From NCBI GenBank assembly GCA_018376905.1, contig JAHAAK010000037.1, forward strand, positions 1 to 20,184: a DNA stretch of 20,184 nt, given 5' to 3'. This DNA comes from Collinsella sp. GTDB lineage: Bacteria; Actinomycetota; Coriobacteriia; Coriobacteriales; Coriobacteriaceae. The notes beneath the pieces were generated by a model. It was not told the origin of the DNA, searched no databases, and saw nothing but the letters and a program-made list of their open reading frames with translations. A program made the translations under genes and the position numbers. Shown here one piece after another: positions 7,370 to 14,863 of the stretch. Each line of letters begins with the position of its first letter. Positions within the stretch are counted from its first letter, which is position 1.

Positions 7370-7690
7370 TTACAGATGCTTCTCCAGCAGCGCCTGCAGC
7401 CTCGCCTTGGGCAGAGCGCCAACCGAGCGGTCAATCTCCTCGCCGTTCTTAAACACAATCAGCGTGGGGATGCTCATGACGCCATACTTCATGGCCAGGT
7501 CCTGGTTATCATCGACGTTGCATTTGGCAACGGCAAGCTTACCCGCCAGCTCATCGGCAACCTCGTCAACGATGGGCGAGAGCGATCGGCAGGGCCCGCA
7601 CCACGGTGCCCAAAAATCGACCAGCACGGGCAGGCTGCCGTTAACGATGGAATCGAAGTTCTCGGGGGTAATCTGCTTAATGTCAGCCAT
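7370..7690 (-). CDS. trxA: Thioredoxin
   Basis: This is a 106-residue classical thioredoxin, a cytosolic disulphide reductant. The WCGPC active site has Cys31 and Cys34, and the cis-proline lies in the SIPT motif that follows KYGVM; the order of strands and helices is standard. The frame is open further upstream, but the ATG at 7690 has GGAGG seven bases before it and gives the usual N-terminus (MADIKQITPENF), so I use it. No thioredoxin reductase is adjacent. It is divergent from the 191-aa gene at 7827. A TATAAG box on the minus strand (7745-7750) is a possible -10 without a good -35, and an 8-bp palindrome sits in the leader. Confidence 0.96.
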   Translation of the reverse strand: MADIKQITPENFDSIVNGSLPVLVDFWAPWCGPCRSLSPIVDEVADELAGKLAVAKCNVDDNQDLAMKYGVMSIPTLIVFKNGEEIDRSVGALPKARLQALLEKHL

Positions 7691-7708
7691 GGTGACCTCC
7701 ATAATGTG

Positions 7709-7725
7709 ACGCGGCTCAGCCGCGT
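7709..7725. promoter_or_regulatory. Palindrome in the trxA leader, possible operator
   Basis: ACGCGGCT (7709-7716), one central base, then AGCCGCGT (7718-7725) is a perfect inverted repeat. It sits between the possible trxA -10 and the ribosome site. A single-base centre makes a protein-binding site more likely than an RNA hairpin. The regulator is unknown. Confidence 0.4.
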
Positions 7726-7792
7726 AAAACTCAGTACGACCGTGCTTATACCCAGCGGCCCGCAAAGCAACCACTCGCGGGCAGCTCTTTTA

Positions 7793-7798
7793 TATAAT
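7793..7798 (+). promoter_or_regulatory. -10 box for the 191-aa gene
   Basis: A perfect TATAAT lies 28 nt before the chosen ATG in an otherwise GC-rich stretch. The hexamer at the expected -35 distance (around 7770-7775) is poor, so the promoter may be activator-dependent or recognised mainly through the -10. Confidence 0.5.
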
Positions 7799-7826
7799 GG
7801 TGGGCACGCAAACGATTGGAGAGCGC

Positions 7827-8402
7827 ATGTCCACGTCACAAAGCCAGAAAAAAGAAGCCATCGCCCAGGCGGCCGAGCAGGAGCTCACATCGCTTGCGGT
7901 CCGTGGCGTGCGTATCGCGGGCAACGCGTGCTCGCCGATCGTGCTGGTCAAAGGCGATTTGGACGAGGCCGAGCGTTCGGGTGGCGAGCTTGCCGCCGGC
8001 CCGGATGGCGCGGCGTTGCGCAAGGCGCTTGGGGCCATCGGCTACGCGCCCGAGGATTTTTGCGTGCTGGCAAGCGTCGCCGGCGTGGGTGACGGAGCGG
8101 TCGCGGTGGGCGAGACTCTGCCGTGCGAGCTGTTCCGCGAGGCGCTCGAGGCCTTGGACCCCGAGGCGGTGCTACTGCTCGACAACAACGCGGCCGATGC
8201 CATGCGCGAGACCTACGCCGATATGCTCGTGGCGATCGATGACTTCGACACCGCCATGCTCAAGCCCGGCCTGGTCGCCCATGTGCAGGGCCGCCGCGTG
8301 CTCGCGCTCGACGGCTTTGAGGCGGCACTCACCGACAAGGCCGCTAAGCAGCGCATGTGGGCCTATATCAAGCAGCTGACTCCGGCGACCGCTCCGCTGT
8401 AG
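7827..8402 (+). CDS. Unknown 191-residue protein, possible degenerate UDG-like fold
   Basis: I cannot name this gene. The sequence is soluble and acidic. Its layout recalls family-4/5 uracil-DNA glycosylases: an N-terminal segment SPIVLVKGDLDEAERSGGEL followed by GAALRKALGAIGY where those enzymes have a GEAPG-loop and GxxLxxxLxxIG, then LFREALEALDPEAVLLLDNNAADAM where they have a central strand-helix, and a C-terminal QRMWAYIKQL helix. The catalytic GE.PG and HPS/HPA motifs and the Fe-S cysteines are not seen, so glycosylase activity is unlikely. The ATG at 7827 has GGAGAG just upstream; an earlier in-frame ATG at 7797 overlaps the TATAAT box and is unlikely. It is convergent with the sensor kinase gene. 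Confidence 0.8.
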   Translation: MSTSQSQKKEAIAQAAEQELTSLAVRGVRIAGNACSPIVLVKGDLDEAERSGGELAAGPDGAALRKALGAIGYAPEDFCVLASVAGVGDGAVAVGETLPCELFREALEALDPEAVLLLDNNAADAMRETYADMLVAIDDFDTAMLKPGLVAHVQGRRVLALDGFEAALTDKAAKQRMWAYIKQLTPATAPL

Positions 8403-8466
8403 CGGATTGGCGCCGGCGAGCGATTGCCTGGCGGGCAAGGCACGCCTCGAGATCGGCGCCGCACTT

Positions 8467-9744
8467 CTACATCACAGCGCGCAGCTCAAACCGATCGCCG
8501 TTAATGCGGAACTGGCAGTTACCATTCATGCGTTCGACGGCAAGCTTAATGCTCTTGGTTCCAAAGCCGTGTCCGGTGTGCCCGGCTACGGGCATGCCGT
8601 CGACCATGCGCGGCGCGCGGTCAAACGTGTTGGAAACTAACAGCAGCAGCTGGCCGTCCTCTAATCGCAGGTCAAAGTCGACGAATCGCTTTCCTTGGGG
8701 TGCGGCGCTTGCAGCGGTGATAGCGTTTTCCAAGGCATTTGAGAGCACGCTAAACAGGTCGGCGTCACCTACGTGGATGGTTTCGGGTACGGCGGCGCGC
8801 AGGTTGGCGGTAATGCCGTTTCTATTGATATCCGAGTTAAATGACGAAAGCGCGATGTTTACGGTCTCGTTGGCGCAGAAGCGGCGTACGGCGGTGCGAT
8901 CGCCGGCTTCGCAGAGTTCATCGATGCGTTTGAGCGCCTCGTCGGTGTGGCCCTCCTCAATTAAAGCGGCCAGGCCGCGTAGGAAGTGGCGCATATCGTG
9001 GCGAAGAATCGACAGCTCGCGCCCAGATTGACGCCAAGCCTCGAGCTCTTTGATGGCGGCGCTGTCGCGGGTTTCGAGCATCCAGCGCTCTCGCTCGGCG
9101 GTTTCCTTTTCTTCGTATTCGCGCAGGTAAACGGCAAGAAACATAAGATAGAAGGCACAGAGCGCAAATGCCAAAAACTCAACCGTTACCACCGAGCCCG
9201 AGTGGAACAGCGTGGTGTAGACGTTGGTGGCATAGTCAAAGACGTAATAGACGAGCGGCAGGATTAAAAGGATGCCCAGCTCGGTGGTGCTTTTAATCGC
9301 CAAGCGTGGACCGATGTCGCCGGCCCAACGCAACAGGACGGCAAAGACGGCGAGTGTGGTCGCGATGCGCGCCAGATAGTACGCGATCTGAGAATCGGTT
9401 GCGGCAAATGCGGCGATGCCCATCCAATTGCTGAACTGGCAGCTCAGATAGGCACTCGTAATGCCGAGCACGGCAAGCAGCGGGCTCAGGCGGTAGCGCG
9501 CGCACAAATAGATGACGAGCGGCAGATGCACGACGAGTGGATATACCTGGCGGGCAAAAAGCTCGCCGCCGACGGCATTGGCGATCGAGAAGGCGGCACC
9601 GGTCACGACGCCGACCCCCAGCAGCTCAAGCGCATGACGCCGGTTGATCTCGACACCGCACAGCGCCGCCGAGGCAAAGACGCCAAAGAGCAGCGTCGTG
9701 GCGTGGTGGATTGCCCAAAGGACCATTTCGACCGAGGAGACCAT
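8467..9744 (-). CDS. AgrC-like GHKL sensor histidine kinase
   Basis: A membrane sensor of 425 residues. Residues 1-205 contain about six or seven hydrophobic segments, as in AgrC/ComD peptide-pheromone receptors. A linker coiled coil (about 208-245) leads to the H-box RHDMRHF with the expected phospho-acceptor His249. The ATPase has the N-box LSNALENAI (334-342) and the G-box GHGFGTKSI (391-399), typical of the HPK10/GHKL group. I chose the ATG at 9744, which overlaps the response-regulator stop by one base (TGATG) and has GGGAG upstream; the frame is open further but would overlap the regulator gene. Its partner is the LytTR regulator. No agrB or agrD is visible, so the signal is unknown. 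Confidence 0.9.
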   Translation of the reverse strand: MVSSVEMVLWAIHHATTLLFGVFASAALCGVEINRRHALELLGVGVVTGAAFSIANAVGGELFARQVYPLVVHLPLVIYLCARYRLSPLLAVLGITSAYLSCQFSNWMGIAAFAATDSQIAYYLARIATTLAVFAVLLRWAGDIGPRLAIKSTTELGILLILPLVYYVFDYATNVYTTLFHSGSVVTVEFLAFALCAFYLMFLAVYLREYEEKETAERERWMLETRDSAAIKELEAWRQSGRELSILRHDMRHFLRGLAALIEEGHTDEALKRIDELCEAGDRTAVRRFCANETVNIALSSFNSDINRNGITANLRAAVPETIHVGDADLFSVLSNALENAITAASAAPQGKRFVDFDLRLEDGQLLLLVSNTFDRAPRMVDGMPVAGHTGHGFGTKSIKLAVERMNGNCQFRINGDRFELRAVM

Positions 9745-10466
9745 CAGTGTCTCCCACCCCCAAAGCGCACCGCAAAGTAGGCGTCTTGGAATCCCTGCTT
9801 GCAGCTGCGCGAAAGCGGGATGCACGCGCCCGAGCGCATGACGATGTCCGTGCGGTCAAAGTGATCGATATTGCGCAGGTTGACCTGGTAGCTGCGGTGG
9901 CATTTAAAGAAGACCGCGTTTTGCTCCAAGCGGTCCTCGACGCTGCGGAACGACTCGAGTGCCTCGATATCGCGTCCGTCGCGCAGGTGGAAGACCACGT
10001 GCTTGTTGCGCGCCTCGGCATATTCGATGTCGGACAGGCGCAGGGCGTGGTAGCCAAAGGAAGTTTTGATCACGAGCTCGTCGGTTGCCGCTGGGCGCAT
10101 GCTCGAAAGCTCGTCGAGCAACTGCGCCAGGCGTTCGTAAGTCACGGGCTTGAGCAGATAGTCGAAGGCGCGGACCTCGTAGGATTCCAGCGCGAACTCG
10201 GGCGACGAGGTGAGGAACACCAGGCGCACGGCGGTGTCGGCCTGGCGCAGTTCGCGTGCGGTGTCCATGCCGTTGACGAGCGGCATGATCATATCGAGCA
10301 AGATGATGTCGGCGCGCGATGCGGCATGGCGGGCCAGCAGGTCCTCGCCGCGCGTGACGAGCGCAACATCGACCGCCGTGCCCGTCTCGGTCGACCAACG
10401 GTCGATCATCCGGTGCAGTCTATCTAGAAAAGCGACATCATCGTCGCAGGCAATAATCTTGAGCAT
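9744..10466 (-). CDS. LytTR-family response regulator
   Basis: A 240-residue regulator of the AgrA/LytT/ComE class. The receiver domain (about 1-120) has the acidic pocket CDDD (Asp8-Asp10), phospho-acceptor Asp58 in ILLDMIMP and Lys106 in LLKP. The C-terminal LytTR DNA-binding domain (about 130-235) shows IKTSFGYHALRLSDIEYAEA and FFKCHRSYQVNLRNID. It should bind pairs of direct-repeat half-sites upstream of its targets, which are not identifiable here. The ATG at 10466 has AAGGGGG upstream. It is first in a two-gene operon and overlaps the kinase start by one base. It is divergent from the nad operon. Confidence 0.94.
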   Translation of the reverse strand: MLKIIACDDDVAFLDRLHRMIDRWSTETGTAVDVALVTRGEDLLARHAASRADIILLDMIMPLVNGMDTARELRQADTAVRLVFLTSSPEFALESYEVRAFDYLLKPVTYERLAQLLDELSSMRPAATDELVIKTSFGYHALRLSDIEYAEARNKHVVFHLRDGRDIEALESFRSVEDRLEQNAVFFKCHRSYQVNLRNIDHFDRTDIVMRSGACIPLSRSCKQGFQDAYFAVRFGGGRH

Positions 10467-10673
10467 TCGGCCCCCTTAAGTAGTTCGATTTTGCCACATC
10501 GGGCACGCGCCGCTTGCGGGGGTGCGGACCGTTTGCGCCTCACGGCGTGCAGCTCGCGCCAAGCGGTGTTGCGGTGGCGAAAGATGCCTCCTGCGCTATC
10601 GAAAGCCCGGCTATCCTCAGCTTGCCAGTTCGAAAATGGACCTGCCACATGATTGAATCTTTATTTCAACTTT

Positions 10674-10717
10674 ACACCTAGGTTTACAGCTGTCTTGTCA
10701 GCTGTAAACCTAGGTGT
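10674..10717. promoter_or_regulatory. 44-bp palindromic operator upstream of nadA, probable NiaR site
   Basis: Arms 10674-10692 and 10699-10717 are perfect 19-nt inverted repeats around TCTTGT. The left side is itself built as TTTACA-CCTAGG-TTTACA (10671-10688). The arms contain the smaller palindromes ACCTAGGT and CAGCTG. The palindrome overlaps the -35 and spacer of the nadA promoter, as expected for a repressor site. niaR is the last gene of the same operon, so NiaR with niacin as co-repressor is the obvious ligand; binding itself is inferred. Confidence 0.75.
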
Positions 10718-10723
10718 CATACT
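10696..10723 (+). promoter_or_regulatory. Promoter of the nadA operon
   Basis: TTGTCA (10696-10701), 16-nt spacer, CATACT (10718-10723), each matching the sigma-70-type consensus in five of six bases. Transcription should start near 10730, leaving a leader of about 30 nt before the AGAGAGGGG ribosome site. The right half of the palindrome fills the spacer. Confidence 0.65.
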
Positions 10724-10758
10724 AAAGCCCCAAGATTCGCCAAAAGAGAGGGGCCTTG

Positions 10759-11784
10759 ATGGCACAGAGCGCGAACATGGATGCGTCGGAGCTTGCACGC
10801 GATATCGCGGCCGGCCTGGCATCGGCAACGACGGCAACGGAGCGTGCGGCACTGGTGCCCGCAGAGCTCGTCGAGGCCATTCAGCAACTAAAAACCCAAC
10901 GTGACGCGGTGATCCTGGCGCACTATTACGTGGCGCCCGAGGTGCAGGCTGTGGCCGATTACGTCGGCGACAGCTTCTACCTGGCAAAGCTTGCCAAGAG
11001 TCTGCCGCAGCAGACTATCGTGCTGTGCGGCGTGGAGTTTATGGGCGAGAGCGCCAAGCTGCTCAACCCCACCAAGACCGTGCTGCTGCCCGAGCCGGGC
11101 GCGGACTGCCCCATGGCGCACATGGTCAAGCGCGAGACGGTCGACGCGGCGCGCGCCGAGTACGGCGACGACCTGGCCGTGGTGTGCTACGTCAACTCCA
11201 CGGTCGAGATCAAGAGCTGGAGCGACGTGTGCGTCACCAGCTCCAACGCCGTTAAGATCGTGTCCGAGCTGCCGCAGCAGCATATTCTGTTCATTCCCGA
11301 CCAAAACCTGGGACGCTTCGTAGCCGAGCAGGTGCCGCAAAAGCACGTCATCCTCAACAACGGCTACTGCCCGCGCCATCACATCATCACCGTCGAGCAG
11401 ATCGTCGACGCGACGGAGGCCCACCCCGACGCGCTCGTGCTGGCGCATCCTGAGTGTAAGGCCGACGTCTTGGCCGAGGCCGACTACATCGGCTCCACCG
11501 CCGGCATTATCAAGTACGCCGAGGAGTCCGACGCGAGCGAGTTCATTATTGTGACGGTCCGTGGCGTGCTCTACGAGCTCGAGCGCCGCTGCCAGGGCAC
11601 CGGCAAGAAGTTCTACTTCCCCGCGGTGCAGCCCACCTGCGTCAACATGGATCTCATCACGCTCGAAAAGCTCGTGCGCTGCCTGGAGACGGGCGAGGGC
11701 GAGGTGCAGATTGGCGTGTCGGACGAGGCCGCCGATCAGGCCAAGCTCACGCTCGACCGCATGCTCGAGTACGCAGCGCGCTAG
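10759..11784 (+). CDS. nadA: Quinolinate synthase NadA
   Basis: NadA condenses iminoaspartate (from NadB) with dihydroxyacetone phosphate to quinolinate, using an oxygen-sensitive [4Fe-4S] cluster. The 341-residue protein shows HYYV near residue 55, CGVEFMGESAKLLNP (90-104), SWSDVCVTSSNA and HPECKADV. The likely cluster ligands are Cys117 (GADCPMA), Cys204 (NGYCPRH) and Cys294 (PTCVNM); their spacing resembles that of E. coli. The frame opens with a TTG one codon earlier, but the ATG at 10759 has GAGAGGGG at good distance. It is the first gene of nadABC-niaR and lies directly behind the palindrome. Confidence 0.97.
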   Translation: MAQSANMDASELARDIAAGLASATTATERAALVPAELVEAIQQLKTQRDAVILAHYYVAPEVQAVADYVGDSFYLAKLAKSLPQQTIVLCGVEFMGESAKLLNPTKTVLLPEPGADCPMAHMVKRETVDAARAEYGDDLAVVCYVNSTVEIKSWSDVCVTSSNAVKIVSELPQQHILFIPDQNLGRFVAEQVPQKHVILNNGYCPRHHIITVEQIVDATEAHPDALVLAHPECKADVLAEADYIGSTAGIIKYAEESDASEFIIVTVRGVLYELERRCQGTGKKFYFPAVQPTCVNMDLITLEKLVRCLETGEGEVQIGVSDEAADQAKLTLDRMLEYAAR

Positions 11785-11798
11785 AACAATGCGGCATG

Positions 11799-11811
11799 AG
11801 GGACGGTCCCT
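11799..11811. repeat. Short palindrome AGGGACGGTCCCT between nadA and nadB
   Basis: AGGGAC and GTCCCT flank one base. It recalls the GGGAC motifs at 132-224 and may be another piece of the same intergenic repeat type. An ATG at 11813 directly follows but has no ribosome site. Confidence 0.35.
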
Positions 11812-11839
11812 TATGTCACATTCAAGGGAGAGGATTCCT

Positions 11840-13216
11840 GTGGAAACCAAGCAATACCCCGATATGGAGTGCGACGTCGTTATTGCCGGCTGCGGCGTAG
11901 CGGGCCTGTATGCGGCTCTCAACCTGCCGACGAGCATGCGCGTGATCATGCTCTCCAAGGGCGCTGTCGATGAGTGCGATTCGATGCTCGCGCAGGGCGG
12001 CATTTGCGTGCTGCCCGAGGGCTCGGACTACGATGCCTTCTTTGAGGACACCATGCACGCCGGCCACTACGAGAACCGCCGCGAGAGCGTCGACATCATG
12101 ATCCGCTCGAGCCGCTCGGTCATCAACGACCTGCTGGCGATGGGCGTGGACTTTGAGCGCAAGGCCGACGGCAGCCTCGACTTTACCCGCGAGGGTGCGC
12201 ACAGCCGCCCCCGCATTGCCTTCCATGCCGACATTACGGGCAAGGAGATCACGACCAAGCTGCTCCAGGCCGTTCGCAAGCTTGATAACGTGCAGATTTT
12301 GGAGCACGTGGCCATGACCGACATCCTGACGGGCGAGCGTGACGGCGCCACAGTGTGCACCGGCGTCGTCGCCGTTCCCGTGGACGAGGACAACTCGGTT
12401 CGTCCCGCCGACGAGCTGGCAAATACCGCCGAGGGCGTGCATGCCGGCGAGCCGTTTAAGATCCATGCCCGCCACACGCTGTGGGCGACGGGCGGTATCG
12501 GTGGCGTATACGACCATTCGACCAACTACCCGCAGCTCACGGGCGATGCCTGCTACATTGCTCAGGAGCATGGCATTAAGATGGAGCACCTGGACTACGT
12601 GCAGATTCACCCCACGGGTCTGTTCTCGCCGCAGCCGGGCCGCACCTTCCTGATCAGCGAGAGCTGCCGCGGCGAGGGCGCGATTTTGCTCAACGCCGCC
12701 GGCGAGCGCTTTACCGACGAGCTTCAGCCGCGCGATGTGGTCGCCGCCGCCATTCGCGAGCAGATGAAGCAGGACGGCACCGAGCACGAGTGGCTGAGCT
12801 TTGCCCCCGTCGAGCGCGACGTGGTGACCGGACACTTTGCCAACATTCGCGCACGCTGCCTGGAGGACGGCCCCGACATCTTGGACGAGCCCATTCCCGT
12901 TACGCCCACGCAGCACTACTTTATGGGCGGCGTGTGGGTCGACAAGGACGGCCGCACCTCGATGCCCGAGCTCTACGCTGCGGGCGAGACGGCCTGCAAT
13001 GGCGTGCACGGCAAGAACCGCCTGGCTTCCAACAGTCTGCTCGAGTCCCTAGTCTGGGGTCGTCGCGCCGCGTGGTACATGCGTACCGGCGAGTCGCTGG
13101 CCGTGGAGCAGGCGGGCGATCCCGCGCTCGATGGCCGTCATCGCGCCCTGAGCGCCGATGCCCTGGCAATCGATGATTTGGCCCGTGCCGCCGGCACGCA
13201 GGCCGTGGAGGAGTAG
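11840..13216 (+). CDS. nadB: L-aspartate oxidase NadB (short form)
   Basis: NadB oxidises L-aspartate to iminoaspartate with FAD. Seen: the dinucleotide-binding motif VVIAGCGVAGLYAA (Gly17-Gly22), SKGAVDECDSMLAQGGI, HADITGKEI, IHPTGL, SESCRGEGAILLN and the FAD-contacting GVHGKNRLASNSLLE. At 458 residues it is shorter than E. coli NadB (540) because the C-terminal helical domain is largely missing; short NadBs are known in anaerobes, where fumarate or another acceptor may replace oxygen. I choose the GTG at 11840, which has AAGGGAGAGG six to seven bases upstream; an ATG at 11813 lacks a ribosome site. It ends three bases before nadC. Confidence 0.93.
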   Translation: METKQYPDMECDVVIAGCGVAGLYAALNLPTSMRVIMLSKGAVDECDSMLAQGGICVLPEGSDYDAFFEDTMHAGHYENRRESVDIMIRSSRSVINDLLAMGVDFERKADGSLDFTREGAHSRPRIAFHADITGKEITTKLLQAVRKLDNVQILEHVAMTDILTGERDGATVCTGVVAVPVDEDNSVRPADELANTAEGVHAGEPFKIHARHTLWATGGIGGVYDHSTNYPQLTGDACYIAQEHGIKMEHLDYVQIHPTGLFSPQPGRTFLISESCRGEGAILLNAAGERFTDELQPRDVVAAAIREQMKQDGTEHEWLSFAPVERDVVTGHFANIRARCLEDGPDILDEPIPVTPTQHYFMGGVWVDKDGRTSMPELYAAGETACNGVHGKNRLASNSLLESLVWGRRAAWYMRTGESLAVEQAGDPALDGRHRALSADALAIDDLARAAGTQAVEE

Positions 13217-13219
13217 ACC

Positions 13220-14080
13220 ATGAATCCCATTACCATGAAGCTCGTCGTCGATGATCTGATTCTGCAGGCTCTGCGCGAGGACATTACGTTTGAGGACGTG
13301 AGCACGGCGAGCGTTTGCCCCACGGCACGTCCCGCCACGGTGGAGCTCATCGCCAAAGCCGATGGCATCATCGCAGGCTTGGATGTGTTCGCTCGCACCT
13401 TTGAGCTGCTGGATTCGCAGAGCTCGGTGCTGTTTGATGTTGCCGATGGTGACGAGGTGCACGCTGGCGACCATGTGGGCCAGGTGCGCGGCGATGCACG
13501 CGTGTTGCTTTCGGGCGAGCGTGTGGCGCTCAACTACCTGCAGCGCATGAGCGGCATCGCCACCTACACACACAACATGGCAGCGGCGCTCGAGGGTACC
13601 AAGACCGTGCTTGTCGACACGCGCAAGACTACGCCGGGCATGCGTGTCTTCGAGAAGGCCGCGGTCGAGATTGGCGGCGGCAGCAACCACCGTTACAACC
13701 TGTCGACGGCCGTCATGCTCAAGGACAACCACATCGACGCCGCCGGTGGCGTGACGCGTGCGATCGAGATGGCGCGCGCCCATGCGTCGTTTACCACGAC
13801 GGTCGAGATCGAGTGCGAGAACCTGGACATGGTGCGCGAGGCCGTGGAGGCCGGCGCCGACATCATCATGTTCGACAACATGACCCACGACGATATGGCT
13901 GCCGCGATTGAGCTTATCGCCGGCCGCGCCAAGACCGAGTGCTCGGGCAACGTGGACGCCAGCAATATCCGCACGCTCGCCGACCTGGGCGTTGACTTTA
14001 TTAGCTCGGGGGCGCTGACTCACTCTGCGCCGATTCTCGACCTCTCGCTCAAGCACCTGCGTCTGTTGGACGGTAAATAA
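13220..14080 (+). CDS. nadC: Nicotinate-nucleotide pyrophosphorylase (quinolinate phosphoribosyltransferase)
   Basis: NadC converts quinolinate and PRPP to nicotinate mononucleotide, CO2 and pyrophosphate. The 286-residue protein has a normal length, the N-terminal sandwich domain (about 1-110) and the barrel with RVALNYLQRMSGIAT, VDTRKTTPGMR, GGGSNHRYNL, KDNHID, IECEN, DIIMFDNM and SSGALTHS. The ATG at 13220 uses GGAGGAG lying inside the end of nadB. Its stop shares one base with the niaR ATG (TAATG), so synthase, oxidase, transferase and regulator are made from one message. Confidence 0.97.
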   Translation: MNPITMKLVVDDLILQALREDITFEDVSTASVCPTARPATVELIAKADGIIAGLDVFARTFELLDSQSSVLFDVADGDEVHAGDHVGQVRGDARVLLSGERVALNYLQRMSGIATYTHNMAAALEGTKTVLVDTRKTTPGMRVFEKAAVEIGGGSNHRYNLSTAVMLKDNHIDAAGGVTRAIEMARAHASFTTTVEIECENLDMVREAVEAGADIIMFDNMTHDDMAAAIELIAGRAKTECSGNVDASNIRTLADLGVDFISSGALTHSAPILDLSLKHLRLLDGK

Positions 14081-14625
14081 TGGACGCCCGCGAGCGTCGC
14101 CGTGCCATCATGGCCGTGCTCGAGGAAGCCAAGGAGCCCGTTTCGGGCAGCGCACTTGCCCGCGAGGTGGGTGTGAGCCGCCAGATTGTCGTGCAAGACA
14201 TCGCCCTGCTGCGCGCCGACGGGCACGATATCGTGGCGACCAACCGTGGTTATGTGCTGCAGGAGGCCCCCAGCAGCCCCGCTGTGCCCACGCGCTTGGT
14301 CAAGGTTCGCCACAGCGTGGAGCAGGCAGGCGATGAGCTCACGAGTGTCGTCGACGCCGGCGGCGCCGTGCTCAACGTGATCGTCAATCACCGCGTGTAC
14401 GGTAAGATCACGGCCGACCTGGACATCCGCAATCGTCGCGATGTTGAGCGCTACCTGCACGATATCGAGAGCGGTAAGAGCTTTCCGCTGCTAACGGTGA
14501 CGAGCGGCTATCATTTCCATCGCATCGCCGCGGAAGACGAGCAGACTCTCGACGAGATCGAGGCCATACTCAAGGAGAAAGGCTACCTTGCCGATTTAAT
14601 GCCTTACGAGGACGATCTATCGTAG
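14080..14625 (+). CDS. niaR: Niacin-responsive repressor NiaR (HTH_11 plus 3H domain)
   Basis: The 181-residue protein has an N-terminal winged helix (about 3-62, RRRAIMAVLEEAKEPVSGS and VSRQIVVQDIALLRADG) followed by a 3H domain. The three conserved histidine regions are visible: KVRHSV, VNHRVYG and SGYHFHR. In Firmicutes and Thermotoga, 3H-domain proteins of this kind repress NAD synthesis and niacin uptake genes when nicotinate is bound. Position as the last gene of nadABC, overlapping nadC by one base, and a long palindrome at the operon promoter point to autoregulation. The stop codon's last base is the first base of the 116-nt structured element. Confidence 0.93.
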   Translation: MDARERRRAIMAVLEEAKEPVSGSALAREVGVSRQIVVQDIALLRADGHDIVATNRGYVLQEAPSSPAVPTRLVKVRHSVEQAGDELTSVVDAGGAVLNVIVNHRVYGKITADLDIRNRRDVERYLHDIESGKSFPLLTVTSGYHFHRIAAEDEQTLDEIEAILKEKGYLADLMPYEDDLS

Positions 14626-14740
14626 CCGACGCTGCAAACGTCTCTAAGCGGCAATCTGACGTTCAATCGTCGGTCGCGTACCACAAAGTACGCTTCCCTC
14701 CTCTTTCACGTCACCTTGCTCGCTTAGGGACGTTTTCGCT
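14625..14740 (+). repeat. 116-nt structured element, copy A (after niaR)
   Basis: It begins GCCGACGCTGC at the last base of the niaR stop codon and ends TTTTCGCT. Outer stem: 14636-14650 with 14721-14735, one G-U pair. It continues after a one-base bulge with GCAA/TTGC. Middle stem: TGACGT (14657-14662) with ACGTCA (14708-14713). Apical hairpin: GCGTAC (14676-14681) with GTACGC (14688-14693). Copy B at 19975-20090 has the same length and fold. No known riboswitch or ncRNA family is recognised. Orientation is given relative to the operon; the active strand is unknown. Confidence 0.75.
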
Positions 14741-14781
14741 GACGTGAGCTCAACCTGCGACGGTGCCAAATTAGTTATCAC

Positions 14782-14826
14782 ACAAAAAAAGAGGCCTCCG
14801 CGGCGATGCGGAGGCCTCTTTTTTGT
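14782..14826. terminator. Bidirectional terminator between niaR and ferredoxin
   Basis: GAGGCCTCCGC (14791-14801) and GCGGAGGCCTC (14808-14818) form an 11-bp stem with a 6-nt loop, flanked by seven A on the left and six T on the right. The runs serve both strands, so it can end the nad operon and the ferredoxin transcript. Confidence 0.9.
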
Positions 14827-14863
14827 GCACGGTGTACTTTTGAGTGTGCAGGTGGGGGAGTGG

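Noticed and set aside
10888..12003. Antisense ORF opposite nadA and nadB
   Set aside because: It covers clearly functional nadA/nadB coding sequence and shows no domain.
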